A DNA stretch of 64,000 nucleotides from contig JASANE010016281.1 in NCBI GenBank assembly GCA_030248225.1, positions 1 through 64,000 on the forward strand. Direction: 5' to 3'. Positions 26,801 through 35,778 of the stretch are shown here, piece by piece. Every line of letters begins with the position of its first letter. The stretch's first letter is position 1. The notes below the pieces were generated by a model that was not told where the DNA came from, made no database searches, and saw nothing but the letters and a program-made list of their open reading frames with translations. The position numbers were made by a program, and so were the translations under genes. This stretch comes from Trileptium ribeirensis (Eukaryota > Nematoda > Enoplea > Enoplida > Thoracostomopsidae).

Positions 26801-29800
26801 GTTATGTATAAACATCAGAACGAATGATAAACAATTTGGTGAACAGTTGCAATTTAAAAGAGTAAGATTCGTTTAATTAGCTTGCGGAATATATGTTAAA
26901 CGTGGCATTTTCCTCTATAGTTTCTGAAAGACCAATAAAAGATAAAAAGGTCATTCCAATGACTAAATTAATGGTTTGTTCAATGTCGAATGTATCCGGA
27001 AACTATCGTCAAACTTTTTACTATATAATATAGAATGTTGTTTGAAATTTGACTAAGTACAAAGTAAAATAAATGTGTTTCTGCAAATATGGAACAGCAG
27101 CGGTGCAAATGTTGTTAATATCAAATGATTAATGCGCAATTATTCTAACCTGCATAAATGCATAGCGAAAAGTTAATCTACTACATTGCCACAAACGAAA
27201 TATTTAAGAGTTTACTTTTGCATACTGGAGCAGTGATAGACCATTGACCCGTCGCGCCTTGACATGTTCCAGATGTGGGCGAAGATGGTACCATTTCATA
27301 ATTGACGTCACAAGTGAAGCTAATGGTGCTGTCTTCTAATTTGTTTGTTGCATCGCTGTATGAGGTATCCCCATTCGATGGGTCCGAGACTGCTGGACAC
27401 GTTCCTAAGCAATGTTTTCTCTACATGTACAAAGTCTGCTTTTAAACGTATCTCCCTTGCATCTTCCACGCTTTTAGCTTGTTATATGTAAACACAAAAT
27501 TTACTTAAACTGGTATCGTTAAACACACAAATTTTTCTTGATGCCTTCTATTTTAACGTTTTCTATTTACCCCCTCTGACATATTTTAAACAAACATGAT
27601 TAGCAGTCACGAATGATACGACCTGCGTTCATATCATTCTAAAGAACACTTGTTTTTGCACAAACTGAAGCTATAAATACTGTCAGACTGACGATACTAC
27701 CCCCACAAATCCAAATCCCGAAACCCATTACCAACCAAAAACATCTCCTAACCTAAAAACATTGTTCGATACTAGCCATCAAAGAACAGCTTTTTTAGCT
27801 TTAAATCTTTTTCACAACCCTCAAAATCATAAAAAGATTTATTTTACTCCACTTTCGATCCCATTCATAACTAGCTGAATCACCCAAATACAAATCGTTC
27901 TTTAATAAGCTGTTAGAAAAATGAGCGATTTCCTTTACTTCCTATCCAAAAGCCGTGTTTAGTATATTCGTTTCAAAACTAAGGAATTTATTCAATCTGC
28001 GTTGCAAAGCTCGCACTTTGATCATTTTCATAATTTATATGTAAGCGAAAAACTTCGTTTTATGTATCTGCTTGCTGAGTAGAATGCTGATAAACCTAAG
28101 TGAACCCCCAATCTCCTATTCTGTCTTCCAAATCAACTCCAACCCTTTTACTAAAACAGCTAAATTTCATTCGTTTTCCTAACCAAAATTGCAAAATCAA
28201 ATTCAAGTCCAGAAATTAGACCTTGTTTCGAACAGAATTTCAAGATTTAAGTTTGGAAAATGTCACTATTTCTGGTCATTATAATTTTAATTTAGATTAT
28301 ACAGTTTCGCAACAAATTTAATGCAAAAGTACTCACAACCAAATCACAAATTTTCGTTCTCAAAAACTTGGTAATTTTACTTCAATTTTGGCAACACAAA
28401 ATATTTAAATTTCAATCACGAGCGCTGTTTTACAACAGATTACCCCAATTTCATTTCATCAAAAAGTTTCCTAACAAAGTTCATTCAAAAATATAAAATA
28501 ATATAGTTGCTCACTTTAAGTTTACTAGCGCATAAATAATGAAAGACAAATCATCCTGTTTGTAGCCTGCAGCACTGTCACTGCAGAATTCACTATTACA
28601 ATCCAAACAAATAATTCAACCATGCTAGTCAGTTATAAAAGTAATCATGATAAACTTATGAAGCCTCCAGTACATGTTTAAAATTTGTGCTTCACGACTT
28701 GAAAACTATCTAAAATCATGGTATGGTTAATCGCGTAGAGAAGCCCCTATTTTCGCGTACCCCTAACACCATTTCACCCCCCCACTCTGCTACCCCTACA
28801 CTAACTAATCAACTACTAAGTAAACTTAGTTTAAAACGTAAAATGTTGCGCATGATAGTTTTAGAAGATTTAGATTTCTTTCACAAGCCGTTATTATAAT
28901 CAGCGAGAACTTTACCTCCGAACCATTTTCTTCCAAGACGATCTCCAGATATTAATATGAATACGCTTCGACGAATCTTTAGAATATATCCGAGCAAGGT
29001 TAATAAGTTTTGAAGACGACTCGATCAAAAACCAGTGTCTTTTATGAAAAACTGCCGAGAAATATTGCTACATAGATAGTAAACAATTCCTTTTGTAGAG
29101 ATTTTCAGTTTGATCAATTTATGATAATATCAATAAATGACCGTAGATGCGCATGGAAAACTTACCTTTCATAGTTTTCAATGTTATTTCAAAATAGCGC
29201 AAGTGTATTTTTAAAACGAAGCTTTTTCAGAAATTGAAAAATATTTCTGCGATGATACAATTAATATAACGTTTGTATAATTGTTCGATTCTCCGATCAA
29301 GATGACCATACTTAGTAAAACACATATTTTCCATCACTTATTCATTCATTTTAATATGTCGGAAAATGTTCTAAGCATTAAAATCACAAAATTATTAAAG
29401 GCAAATTCATTCTATACTTTCTTTGCTATAATACACGATTACTATAATACTTTAAAACACTAAACGAGCATTTGCAAAGTATCTTTTTTTGTAACGAACA
29501 TTTAAAATCGCACTATAAACAATACCCGTTTCATATCACTCGTTCGCATTAAACTATTCGATTCTAGCAATAGCCCCCCATTTCACGTCAAATCAACCTT
29601 AACTCTCTAAAAACATATAATACTCACTTTTACAAGTCGCAAAGTATAAATGTCCCATCTGACTGCACTGACGTTTTCTGTTATCAACGACTAGCCACTT
29701 CACACTTAGCGTCTTTCTCCCTTCCAATGTTTTCAATACCTCCATTCCTAACCGATTTTCATGTTTTTATCTAATGTATTTCCTTCATAATCGAAACATC

Positions 29801-32428
29801 AAAAGAGAACCTAAAACTGCAACTATGCCAACGCTTGTGCTTTCATGAAGCTTCGTTCACAGCAAATTTTCAAATTACCTAACTGTCTATTTTAGCATGT
29901 CGTTTGCTCAACTAAACCAACATGCAATGAAATAAACGCACTACTTGCGTTCTTGTAATCATTCTACTAAATTCAAACATACAATTAAAAATGAAAGGAG
30001 TTTTTCTGAAATTTTTGCATCTGCATAAGACCCATAAATTTAAAAATGTCTAGTTATTGCTAAAAAAAGCCAAGAGCCCAATAATTTCTCTCCTATTGTA
30101 TAATACAATAAAGACCAAATAATTTAATATTTGTGGATGTTAATGAATTACACGTATCCAGTAATTTTCGTGATGGAAATAAGCAAATGGAATTTTGATT
30201 TTCGTTGGACAGGTTTTGTTCCTCTCTCAGTTCTAAGATTGTCCCTTTAACTCGCTTCTTATTCGCAATATTTCTTATTCCCAATCTCAGAAGTTTCTCG
30301 ATCGCTAACTCTTATAGACCTAGATAATGTATACAGCTTCTCTTTTAGCATATAATTCGACGAATTTGAACAAGCGCGAAATAAAAAAATCGCATACAAA
30401 ATGTTTTCCACATATCAGATATCCTATTCGCATTCGCTAAAATACAACTACCAATGATACAATTTCGACGCGTGTTTTTTTTGCTGAAAATAACCATGTT
30501 ATATCTACCTAAAGTTAAAAAAATCTCTTCTAGAAGAATATGCACCTCTCGATGATTAACAAACAAACAGCTATGCGAAGCTTGCTATTCGAAATGCATA
30601 CTATGTTTACAAGCGTTGTCTCTTACATAACGTTACAAACAACGAACTGCTTGCAATATTTATTACAAACACTGTCTCCACAGCAATGCTTCTGTATTAC
30701 TTTCGCATACAACTCACCTTTCGATAATTTAGAAAAACGAGCTCAGCATAATCAGCGATAGCTAATCTTTTATCATTAAATGCATTTAAGTAACTTAAGA
30801 TTATATTTATATTTATATTTATAAACCAGGAGAAAAGAATGTAAAATTTGGAAAACTAAACCTGAAACAGTATTAAATCGGAAAGATTTCCGCAGGAAAT
30901 ATGAATCAAAATTATTAATAGTAGAAAACCATCAGTACTTAGTATAAAAACCTATTGTTATGTTCTGTATAAGAAACGAGCAATAACGCCTGAAATTTCA
31001 ATATCAGAATGTATTTGCAGGCAGAGAAAAAAAATTTGACACTCTGCATCGAAAGAAAAGTCAATAAACATAGTCTGATTCCACCAACTTCACAAAACAT
31101 TTGCGACCAAGAAATTAATTTTTAGCAATCAAAAATATACATATTTAAGCTACATAGACTGTAGGATCATACATAACTCAGAAATATTTTCTAAAAGCCA
31201 CTAACGTTGACAAGTTAACTGTTACTAAATGAGCCCTACTGACATGTTTGATTATTCGACGCTCTCACGTTATAGCCCTGTTACAGTTAGCTAACTGTCA
31301 TGCCATCGTATATTTGGAAGTTTAATAAGACCCGTTATCCACAGCCACTGCATTTTCCTGAAAAAATGACGATAGTACGTATATGCATTCACCACCTTTA
31401 CAGCCCAAGTGTGAAGCATAGTTCAAATAAAAAATACTGAAGTAATTTTAATGACTTGGGTTGTCTAGATAGAGTATATCCAAAAGATGAGGATGCGAAC
31501 ATAGAACAACAAATTTAAGCTTTCAGTATGAAACAACTATTTTGTGAAATCAAAGAAGTTAAAATTTTGGACTGAAAACTTAGCAGCTGCATCTTATAAC
31601 GAATTACATATAGAGGCCGAGTAAATGACAATGCAGACCGTTTGCTAGAAAGTAATTTTCAAAACATGCACTTCGTTAGAACTGCCTTTCGCTGCTAAAT
31701 GTTTTTAGTTACCTTCTTTATCAGATGAGATCAGAATGTCCTCCTGAAATGTGAGATGCGTCAATAAATGTCATGTGATAATGATAAAGAAACCAATGTA
31801 CCTATTACAGCACATTTGTATTTAGCCATATATAAATACTTTTCATTTGTTATGTGTTATGTAGAAACATAAGAACGAATGATAAACAATTTGTGAACAG
31901 TTGCAATTTAAAAGACTAAGATTCATTTTATTCGCTTGTGAATATACGTTAAACGAGCATTTTCTCTATAGTTTCTGAAACACCAATAAAAGAGAAAAAT
32001 ATCATGCCAATGACTAAATTAATGACTGTTCAATCTAGAATGTATTGAAACTATCTCAAACTTTTTACTGTATAATATAGAAAGTTGTTTGAAATTTGAC
32101 TAAGTACAACTTAAAATAATATGTTTCTGCAAATATAGAATAGCAGCTGCAAATGTTGTTAAAATCAAACGATTAATGCCAATTATTCTAACCTGCATAA
32201 ATGCATAGCGAAAAGTTAATCTACTACATTGCCACAAACGAAATATTTAAGTTTACTTTTGCATTCTGAGCAGTGATAGACCATTTACCCTCGCGCCTTG
32301 ACATGTTCCAGATGTTCGAAGATTACCATTTCATAATTGACGTCACAAAGAACGAATGTCTGTCTTTCAATTTGTTTGTTGCATCGCTAATGAGTATCCC
32401 CATTTGATGTTTGAGACTCTACACGTTC
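2669..32428 (-). CDS. Multi-exon CCP/sushi-domain gene (partial; eight clean exons, three damaged)
   Basis: The minus strand carries a series of exons that each encode one whole complement control protein (CCP, sushi) module of 58-63 codons. Each has four cysteines in CCP spacing, an AG acceptor and a GT donor, and phase 1 at both ends, which is the classic symmetric arrangement that allows exon duplication. In transcription order the clean exons are 27404-27216 (type A), 26283-26107 (C), 21015-20833 (B), 17613-17425 (A), 12026-11853 (C), 5829-5647 (B), 4361-4173 (A) and 2854-2669 (C). A G-depleted A-C-B set lies upstream at 32.4-29.6 kb. CCP modules are known from secreted and membrane proteins of adhesion and immunity. 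The ligand and role here are unknown. No signal peptide, membrane segment or terminal exon was found, so both ends lie outside the window or in damaged sequence. Confidence 0.85.
4173..4361 (-). CDS. CCP exon, type A (copy 4)
   Basis: A 189-bp, 63-codon exon with acceptor TTGTAG and donor GTTAAT, phase 1-1. The module runs from GTCTAVTDPTNG to WSISAPEC with four cysteines and the conserved Trp of CCP domains (ATGQW). It is close to the type A exons at 17.5 and 27.3 kb. Confidence 0.88.
5647..5829 (-). CDS. CCP exon, type B (copy 3)
   Basis: A 183-bp, 61-codon exon with acceptor TTTTAG and donor GTATCC, phase 1-1. The module includes CTTTSVQNGAYSPTTLNDG and ends PALPYC. It has four cysteines, and Phe (DGSF) replaces the usual Trp. 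It is nearly identical in plan to the exon at 20.8-21.0 kb. Confidence 0.88.
5830..8029. other. CCP-gene intron, nothing identified
   Basis: AT-rich, with small GGTGTC/GACACC inverted motifs near 7.2-7.3 kb that resemble those inside the 16.7-kb element. No exon recognised. Confidence 0.4.
8030..8310. other. GC-rich island
   Basis: About 280 bp rich in G with repeated GGGGGCATGCGG and GCGCCATGG words, in AT-rich surroundings. Overlapping open frames on both strands are low complexity and unlike any domain I know. Confidence 0.6.
8617..8749. repeat. Imperfect hairpin with about 41-bp arms
   Basis: The arms 8617-8657 and 8707-8749 are inverted copies with a few mismatches, beginning AGCACAGCC and AGTACAGCC. 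The 49-bp loop contains ACGAGTT repeats. It is probably a small inverted-repeat element. No coding frame. Confidence 0.75.
8750..9981. other. CCP-gene intron before the Merlin element
   Basis: It holds a moderately GC-rich patch at 8.93-9.12 kb of unknown origin, GGTGTC-type inverted motifs at 9.29 and 9.39 kb and a G run at 9.51 kb. No clear transposon end was found. Confidence 0.35.
9982..10878 (+). pseudogene. Merlin/IS1595-like (ISXO2-type) transposase, two frame changes
   Basis: This is a cut-and-paste DDE transposase of the Merlin superfamily, related to bacterial IS1595/IS1016. The first frame (9982-10350) carries a zinc-ribbon with CTCG and CKNC pairs, then SIGRGSFFSG. The second frame (10331-10789) carries LGGPGIDVEVDESKF (first Asp), RNRGMPRR-like basic residues, GTRIITDSFQIY (second Asp) and ATVNHHNRQFLNPD. 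The last frame returns to the first phase and gives EFQWRRQFAEYIVG up to a stop at 10878. Changes of frame near 10335 and 10785 compensate each other, so the copy is probably dead or misread. The third catalytic residue, usually Glu, reads Asp (NIDGVWGNLK). I found no clear terminal repeats. It lies in an intron of the CCP gene on the opposite strand. Confidence 0.88.
10927..11041. repeat. Degenerate GCCTAA (TTAGGC) telomere-like repeat
   Basis: Runs of CCTAAGCCTAAGCCTAAGCC are mixed with GCCTTAGACTAA variants just after the Merlin transposase stop. On the minus strand the unit is TTAGGC, the nematode telomere repeat. It is followed by a C/G-rich stretch. Either an interstitial telomere tract or an unrelated low-complexity repeat. 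Confidence 0.6.
11042..11852. other. CCP-gene intron with diverged repeat pair
   Basis: Two related stretches near 11.20-11.28 and 11.34-11.44 kb share an ATCAAAATATCCAT/ACCAAAATCCATAT box followed by CCTGAAAT(C/T)GGG. A 194-codon minus-strand open frame (11939-11355) crosses it and is judged chance. Confidence 0.4.
11853..12026 (-). CDS. CCP exon, type C (copy 3)
   Basis: A 174-bp, 58-codon exon with acceptor TTTCAG and donor GTAAGT, phase 1-1. The module begins GTCTAPLDSNG and ends SPTVPTC, with four cysteines and Phe (SGSF) in place of Trp. An unrelated minus-strand open frame runs from this exon into the downstream intron in another phase and is treated as chance. Confidence 0.88.
12670..14330 (-). 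pseudogene. RTE-like LINE reverse transcriptase, degenerate
   Basis: Reading down the minus strand, broken frames give PEMLHELFQ, ISVEKIKK, IPAELL, LLLKKGDMTLCTNFRSIS, NFIDFNKVFDRVWH, MGVRHGYLLLPYLFNIF, YNLRFAHHIDLLA, LDTAASRLGMDIS and, near the 3' end (13056-12685), VRCYCRLQNIPFTGHSTD and IGPHEILLETVRRRQLQ. These are RT motifs and the C-terminal region of RTE-type LINEs in correct order. The catalytic YADD box reads FAHH and several stops and frameshifts occur, so it is inactive. It sits in an intron of the CCP gene in the same orientation. Confidence 0.85.
14388..14682. mobile_element. Inverted-repeat element, AAGGCGTGTTCACACGCTC family, copy 1
   Basis: Near-perfect terminal inverted repeats start AAGGCGTGTTCACACGCTC. 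The inside is mostly repeats of the palindrome AAATTTTGATCAAAATTT. TA flanks both ends, suggesting a TA target duplication as in Tc1/mariner. There is no coding capacity. Confidence 0.85.
14714..15058. mobile_element. Inverted-repeat element, same family, copy 2
   Basis: The same terminal repeats appear, with a unique core that includes CATCTCGTCCATGATTGGC, also found in the copies at 18.36 and 42.98 kb. It lies 31 bp after copy 1 and both split the LINE. Confidence 0.85.
15880..16200 (-). pseudogene. 5' part of the same LINE, split off by inverted-repeat elements
   Basis: The minus strand reads KRVRYNSHKLKEPQGRNIIQ, then LEDSKELTECFNIAMNDAAA and EVLG, which matches the segment after the endonuclease in RTE LINEs (k.r.y...KLk.pe, a.n.AA.eVLG). 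With the RT at 12.7-14.3 kb it forms one element interrupted by the inverted-repeat block at 14.39-15.06 kb. No endonuclease domain was recognised upstream. Confidence 0.6.
16663..17250. mobile_element. 588-bp element with 41-bp terminal inverted repeats
   Basis: The ends starting ATGCGGGATTCACGTTATAA are inverted copies of about 41 bp (16663-16703 and 17210-17250) with about two mismatches. Inside are short GGTGTC/GACACC inverted pairs and no coding frame. TA adjoins the left end and overlaps the right end, so a TA target site is possible. It is non-autonomous. Confidence 0.85.
17425..17613 (-). CDS. CCP exon, type A (copy 3)
   Basis: A 189-bp, 63-codon exon with acceptor AATCAG and donor GTAAAT, phase 1-1. 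The module runs from GTCSAVTDPTNG to WSISTPEC, with four cysteines and the conserved Trp. Confidence 0.9.
18201..18942. mobile_element. Cluster of three inverted-repeat elements of the same family
   Basis: Starts of the terminal repeat occur at 18201, 18450 and 18771, and matching right ends at about 18770 and 18942. The first copy lacks a right end. GATCAAAATTTG palindromes fill all three, and the CCAATCATGGA core appears in the first two. This looks like nested or serial insertion. Confidence 0.8.
18943..20832. other. CCP-gene intron, little identified
   Basis: Apart from the hairpin at 19.07 kb I see no exon, repeat or element. Confidence 0.4.
19073..19109. repeat. Short hairpin
   Basis: Arms of about 16 bp around GTGCTGTGAACTGAA with a 5-base loop (TAGAA) form a near-perfect palindrome. 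Function unknown. Confidence 0.6.
20833..21015 (-). CDS. CCP exon, type B (copy 2)
   Basis: A 183-bp, 61-codon exon with acceptor ATTTAG and donor GTAAGT, phase 1-1. The module includes CTTTSVQNGSYSPTTLNNG and ends PTLPIC, with four cysteines and no Trp. Intron sequence beyond its acceptor (21.0-22.5 kb) is homologous to the G-depleted 29.8-30.7 kb stretch. Confidence 0.9.
21016..22535. other. CCP-gene intron, duplicated
   Basis: Homologous to the G-depleted 29.77-30.68 kb stretch. About 600 bp (21.19-21.79 kb) is absent there. No other feature. Confidence 0.55.
22536..25560. mobile_element. 3-kb segment absent from the duplicate copy; possible decayed LTR element
   Basis: Flanking intron sequence continues from 22535 to 25561 in the homologous stretch at 30.65-30.69 kb without this segment. 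It starts TGTAACAGG and ends GTTTACA, has higher GC than its flanks, holds the 53-bp tandem repeat, and has a polypurine-like GGCTTGGGGGCCAGAA followed by TGTCACAAG at 24.87-24.89 kb, as at the start of a 3' LTR. No matching 5' LTR and no protein domain were seen. Confidence 0.4.
22645..22905. repeat. Tandem repeat, about 53-bp unit
   Basis: About five units of GGTTCCTTTTATAAAAATG followed by TTGTGAATTATGCCGTATAT, the last one shortened. It lies inside the 3-kb segment missing from the duplicate copy. Confidence 0.85.
26107..26283 (-). CDS. CCP exon, type C (copy 2)
   Basis: A 177-bp, 59-codon exon with acceptor TTTCAG and donor GTTAGT, phase 1-1. The module begins GKCSAPVDPNGSYSP and ends SPTVPTC, with four cysteines. 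A G-depleted near-copy lies at 31.2-31.36 kb. Confidence 0.9.
27216..27404 (-). CDS. CCP exon, type A (copy 2)
   Basis: A 189-bp, 63-codon exon with acceptor GCTTAG and donor GTAAAC, phase 1-1. The module runs from GTCPAVSDPSNG to WSITAPVC, with four cysteines and the conserved Trp. Its G-depleted near-copy lies at 32.26-32.43 kb. Confidence 0.9.
29630..29773 (-). pseudogene. Damaged CCP exon, type B (copy 1, G-depleted)
   Basis: The stretch follows the type B exon of 20.8-21.0 kb in order and flanks, but it is about 144 bp instead of 183 and most GG and many single G residues are missing. The frame is destroyed. The position fits the A-C-B order exactly, so I infer a real exon whose sequence is badly read. 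A true pseudo-exon is the alternative. Confidence 0.6.
31206..31357 (-). pseudogene. Damaged CCP exon, type C (copy 1, G-depleted)
   Basis: It aligns end to end with the exon at 26107-26283, including both splice flanks, but is 152 bp instead of 177. Almost every difference is a missing G, especially at GG. The reading frame is lost. The selective loss argues for a base-calling artefact more than for neutral decay. Confidence 0.7.
32257..32428 (-). pseudogene. Damaged CCP exon, type A (copy 1, G-depleted)
   Basis: It aligns end to end with the exon at 27216-27404 and its flanking introns, but is 172 bp instead of 189, mainly through lost G residues. The frame is broken. It is the most upstream CCP exon that can be recognised. 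Confidence 0.7.
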
Positions 32429-33920
32429 CTGAGCAATGTTTTCTCTACACGTAAGAAATCCTTTTAAACGTATCTCCCTTGCATCTTCCACGCTTTTAGC
32501 TTGTTATATGTAAACACAAAATTTACTTAAACTTGTATCGTTAAACACACAAATTTTTCTTGATGACTATTTTAACGTTTTCTATTTTACTTCTTGACAT
32601 ATTTATAAACATAACATTGTATTAGCAGTCACGTAATGAATACGACATGCCTGTTCATGTCATTCTAAACACTTATAATTTGCACAAACTAAGCTAATAA
32701 ATACTATCTATCAGAGCTGAGCGCATACTACCTCTGCCACGAAATCCTAAATCCGCGAGTACGAGTACCCATTTGTAGTAGTGATCCAACGTGCATAATA
32801 ATACATGTTCTCCTGTGAACGCTATTTCGAAATAACTATTTAGTTTCGATATTTAGTGCTATCAAAGAGACAGTCTGTTTTTTTAGTGCTGTTATGAAAT
32901 CTTGTGTTTTTCAGCAACCGCAGGTAAAATCATGAATAAAGTGATTTATTTTACTGCCACTTTGCGATCCCATTCATGAACTAGCTGAAATCCACCCAAA
33001 TGACTAAATTGTTCTCTTTAATAAGCGCTGTTAGAAAGAGGAATGCCATTTCCTTTACTTGCGCTATCCAAAAGCCTGTGTTAGTGGATATTCGTTTGCA
33101 AAACTAAGAATTTATTGAATCTGCGTCGTGGTAAAGCTCATGACTTCGTCTGATCATTTTCATAATTTATGAGCGAAAACTTCGTTTTATGTATCTGCTT
33201 GCGTGAGTAGTAATGCGTTAGTAACCTTAAGTGAACCCGCCAATCTCCTTTCTGTCATTACGAAATTGAATCGCAAACCCTTGTTACAAACAGCTTAATT
33301 TCATTCGTTTCTCTAACCGAAAATTGCAAAATCAAATTCAAGTCCAGAAATTAGACCTTGTGTTCGAACAGAATTTCAAGGATTTAAGTTTGCAGAAATG
33401 CTATTTCCTGGTGCATTATGATTTTAATTTAGATTATACAGTGTTCGCGAACAAATTTAATGCAAAAGTGACGTCACAACCAAATCGACAAATTTTCGTT
33501 CTCAAAAAACTTGGGTAATTTCACTTCAATTTTGGCGAACACAAAATATTTAGATTTCAATCACGAGCGCTGTGCTTGCGAACAGATGTACACCGAATTT
33601 CATTTCATCAAAAAGTGTTCCGTAACGAAGTTTATTCAAAAATATAAAATAATATAGTTGGCGGGGTCACTTTCAGTTTACTAGCGCATAAATAATGAAA
33701 ATGAGTCTCTCCGTCGTGTAGCCTGGGCGGCAACTGTCACTGGCAGGGAATTCACTATTCCGAATCCAAAGGCAAATAATTCAACCATGCTAGGTGAGTT
33801 ATGAAAGTGAATCAGAAAAAGAAGCCCATACAAAAAGCTCGCGAAAAGCGAAACAACCGAGCACAGACATCGCGAACAAGCCCCAGATACACTCAAAAAC
33901 ACCACCACGCACACACAAAT

Positions 33921-35778
33921 CACAAAAGAAAACAAACAAAAAGCGCAAAAAAAAAAACAACAAAAAAACAACCACAAACACCAAACACCAACAACCAACC
34001 CACAACAAAAAACCAGCAAGAAGAAACACCACAAAACCACAAAAAACCCAGAAAACAAAGAAGAAACACCAAGACAGACAAAAAACAAAAAGACCAGAGC
34101 CAAAAAACCAAGCAAACAAAAAGCCAAAAAAACAACCAAAAAAAAAAACAAAAAAAACCAAAGAACAACACAGAAGAAACAACCACCACAAGAACCAAGA
34201 AAACACAACCACACACACAAAACGAAACAAGCAAAAAAACAAAAAAAAAACACAGACCCAAAACCCAACAAAACAAAAAACGACAACCACCAAAACAGAA
34301 CAACAAAAACCACAAAAAAACACAACACCCCAAAACACGAGAGCAAAGCCGCCACAGCCAAACACAACCAAAAAGCAAAAACCAAAACCAACAAACCCAC
34401 CACCACCACCACAAAACCACCAAAGCCCCCCACAAACCACAACAAACAAAAAAAAACCAAAAAAAAAAACAAAACCAACACCAACACCCAACCCAACAAA
34501 CAAAAAACCACACCCAACCCAAACCACACAAAAAAAAAACCAACCAAACACACAAACAAAACAAAAACAACAACACAAACCCAAAACAAAAACAACAAAA
34601 CCACCCACCGCCAAAAAACAAAACAACAAAAAAACACCAACCAACCAGAACACCACCACAAACCCCCAAACCCAACCCCACCAACACCCAAAAACCACCA
34701 ACCAAAAAAAAACACCCACAAACACAAACACCAAAAAAAAAACCACACCACACAACCACGCACCAAAAACACACCAAAACACCACAAAACAACCACAACA
34801 CCAAAAAAAACCCAGAAGAAACACCACCAAAACAAACAAACACACACCACAAACAACAACAAGCCCAAAACACAAACAACAACCAAAAACAAACACCCCA
34901 CACACCAACCAACAACCACCCAAACAAAACACAGCAAACAGCCAAACAACAAAAACAAAAACAAAAAAAAAAAAACCAAGAAAAAAAAAAAACAAACCAA
35001 ACAAAACAAAACCCAGAAAACAAAAAAAAAAAAACCACAGACAAAAAAACCAACAAAGAAACACAAACCCAAACAACCAAAAAAACACAGAGAAAAAACC
35101 CCACAAAAACCAAAACAACACACCAACCACAAAACACACCAAAAAACAACAAAAAAACAAAACACACAACAACAAACCAAAAACAAAAGCCCCCAAACAC
35201 AAAACCCACACAAACAACCCACAAGCCCCAAAACACACAAAAAAAACACAACCACCACAAAAAACAAAAAACACACCACAGCCCAAAGCAACAAAAAAAA
35301 AAACCAAAAAAACAAAAAAACAAAAAACACAACAAAACACAAACAAAAACACAAAACAAAGAACAAAACAAACCAGCCCACAAACAAACAAAACCAAAAA
35401 CCACACCCAAAACAAAACACAAACCCCCCAAAACCACAAACAACCAAAAAAACAAAACAAAAAAAAAACAAAACAACAAACAAAAAACAAAAAAACAAAC
35501 AAGCAAACCAAACAACACCACACAGCCCAACAAACACCAAACCCACAAACCACAACACCCCACACAAAAAAAAAAAACACCACCAAAAACCCACAACAAC
35601 AACCACAACCCCCACCACCCACCAACCACACAACCACCCCCCACCAACAACACAAAACCACAACACCCCAACACCAAACCCACACCAACCAACACCAACA
35701 CCAAAACAAACACCCCCACCCACCACAAAACCAAACCAACCCGCCCCCCCCCACCCCCCCCCCACCCCCCCCCCCAAA
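33921..35778. other. 1.86-kb run with no T and almost no G
   Basis: From 33921 to 35778 I see no T. G is scattered, becomes rarer with distance, and never occurs as GG. The text is non-periodic A and C, ending in long C runs. Very long open frames on both strands follow only from this composition (a TTT- and stop-poor alphabet) and are not genes. Probable basecalling or assembly artefact. Confidence 0.85.

Larger units (their letters stand above)
25680..28690. repeat. Duplicated block, copy 1 (with A and C exons)
   Basis: It is collinear with about 30760-33815 at an offset near 5.1 kb, including two CCP exons and their introns. The part before about 27.7 kb is normal. The part after it lacks many G residues relative to copy 2. 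Confidence 0.85.
27700..32650. other. G-depleted segment
   Basis: Compared with duplicated sequence at 20.8-22.5, 25.6-27.6 and 32.7-33.8 kb, this stretch has lost mainly G residues, above all within GG, while A, C and T are largely kept. The loss follows window position and not the repeat unit. It contains the three broken CCP exons. Confidence 0.75.
30760..33815. repeat. Duplicated block, copy 2
   Basis: It is collinear with about 25680-28690. The part before about 32.6 kb lacks many G residues relative to copy 1. The part after it is normal and keeps G residues that copy 1 has lost. Copy 2 ends where the A/C-only run begins. Confidence 0.85.
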
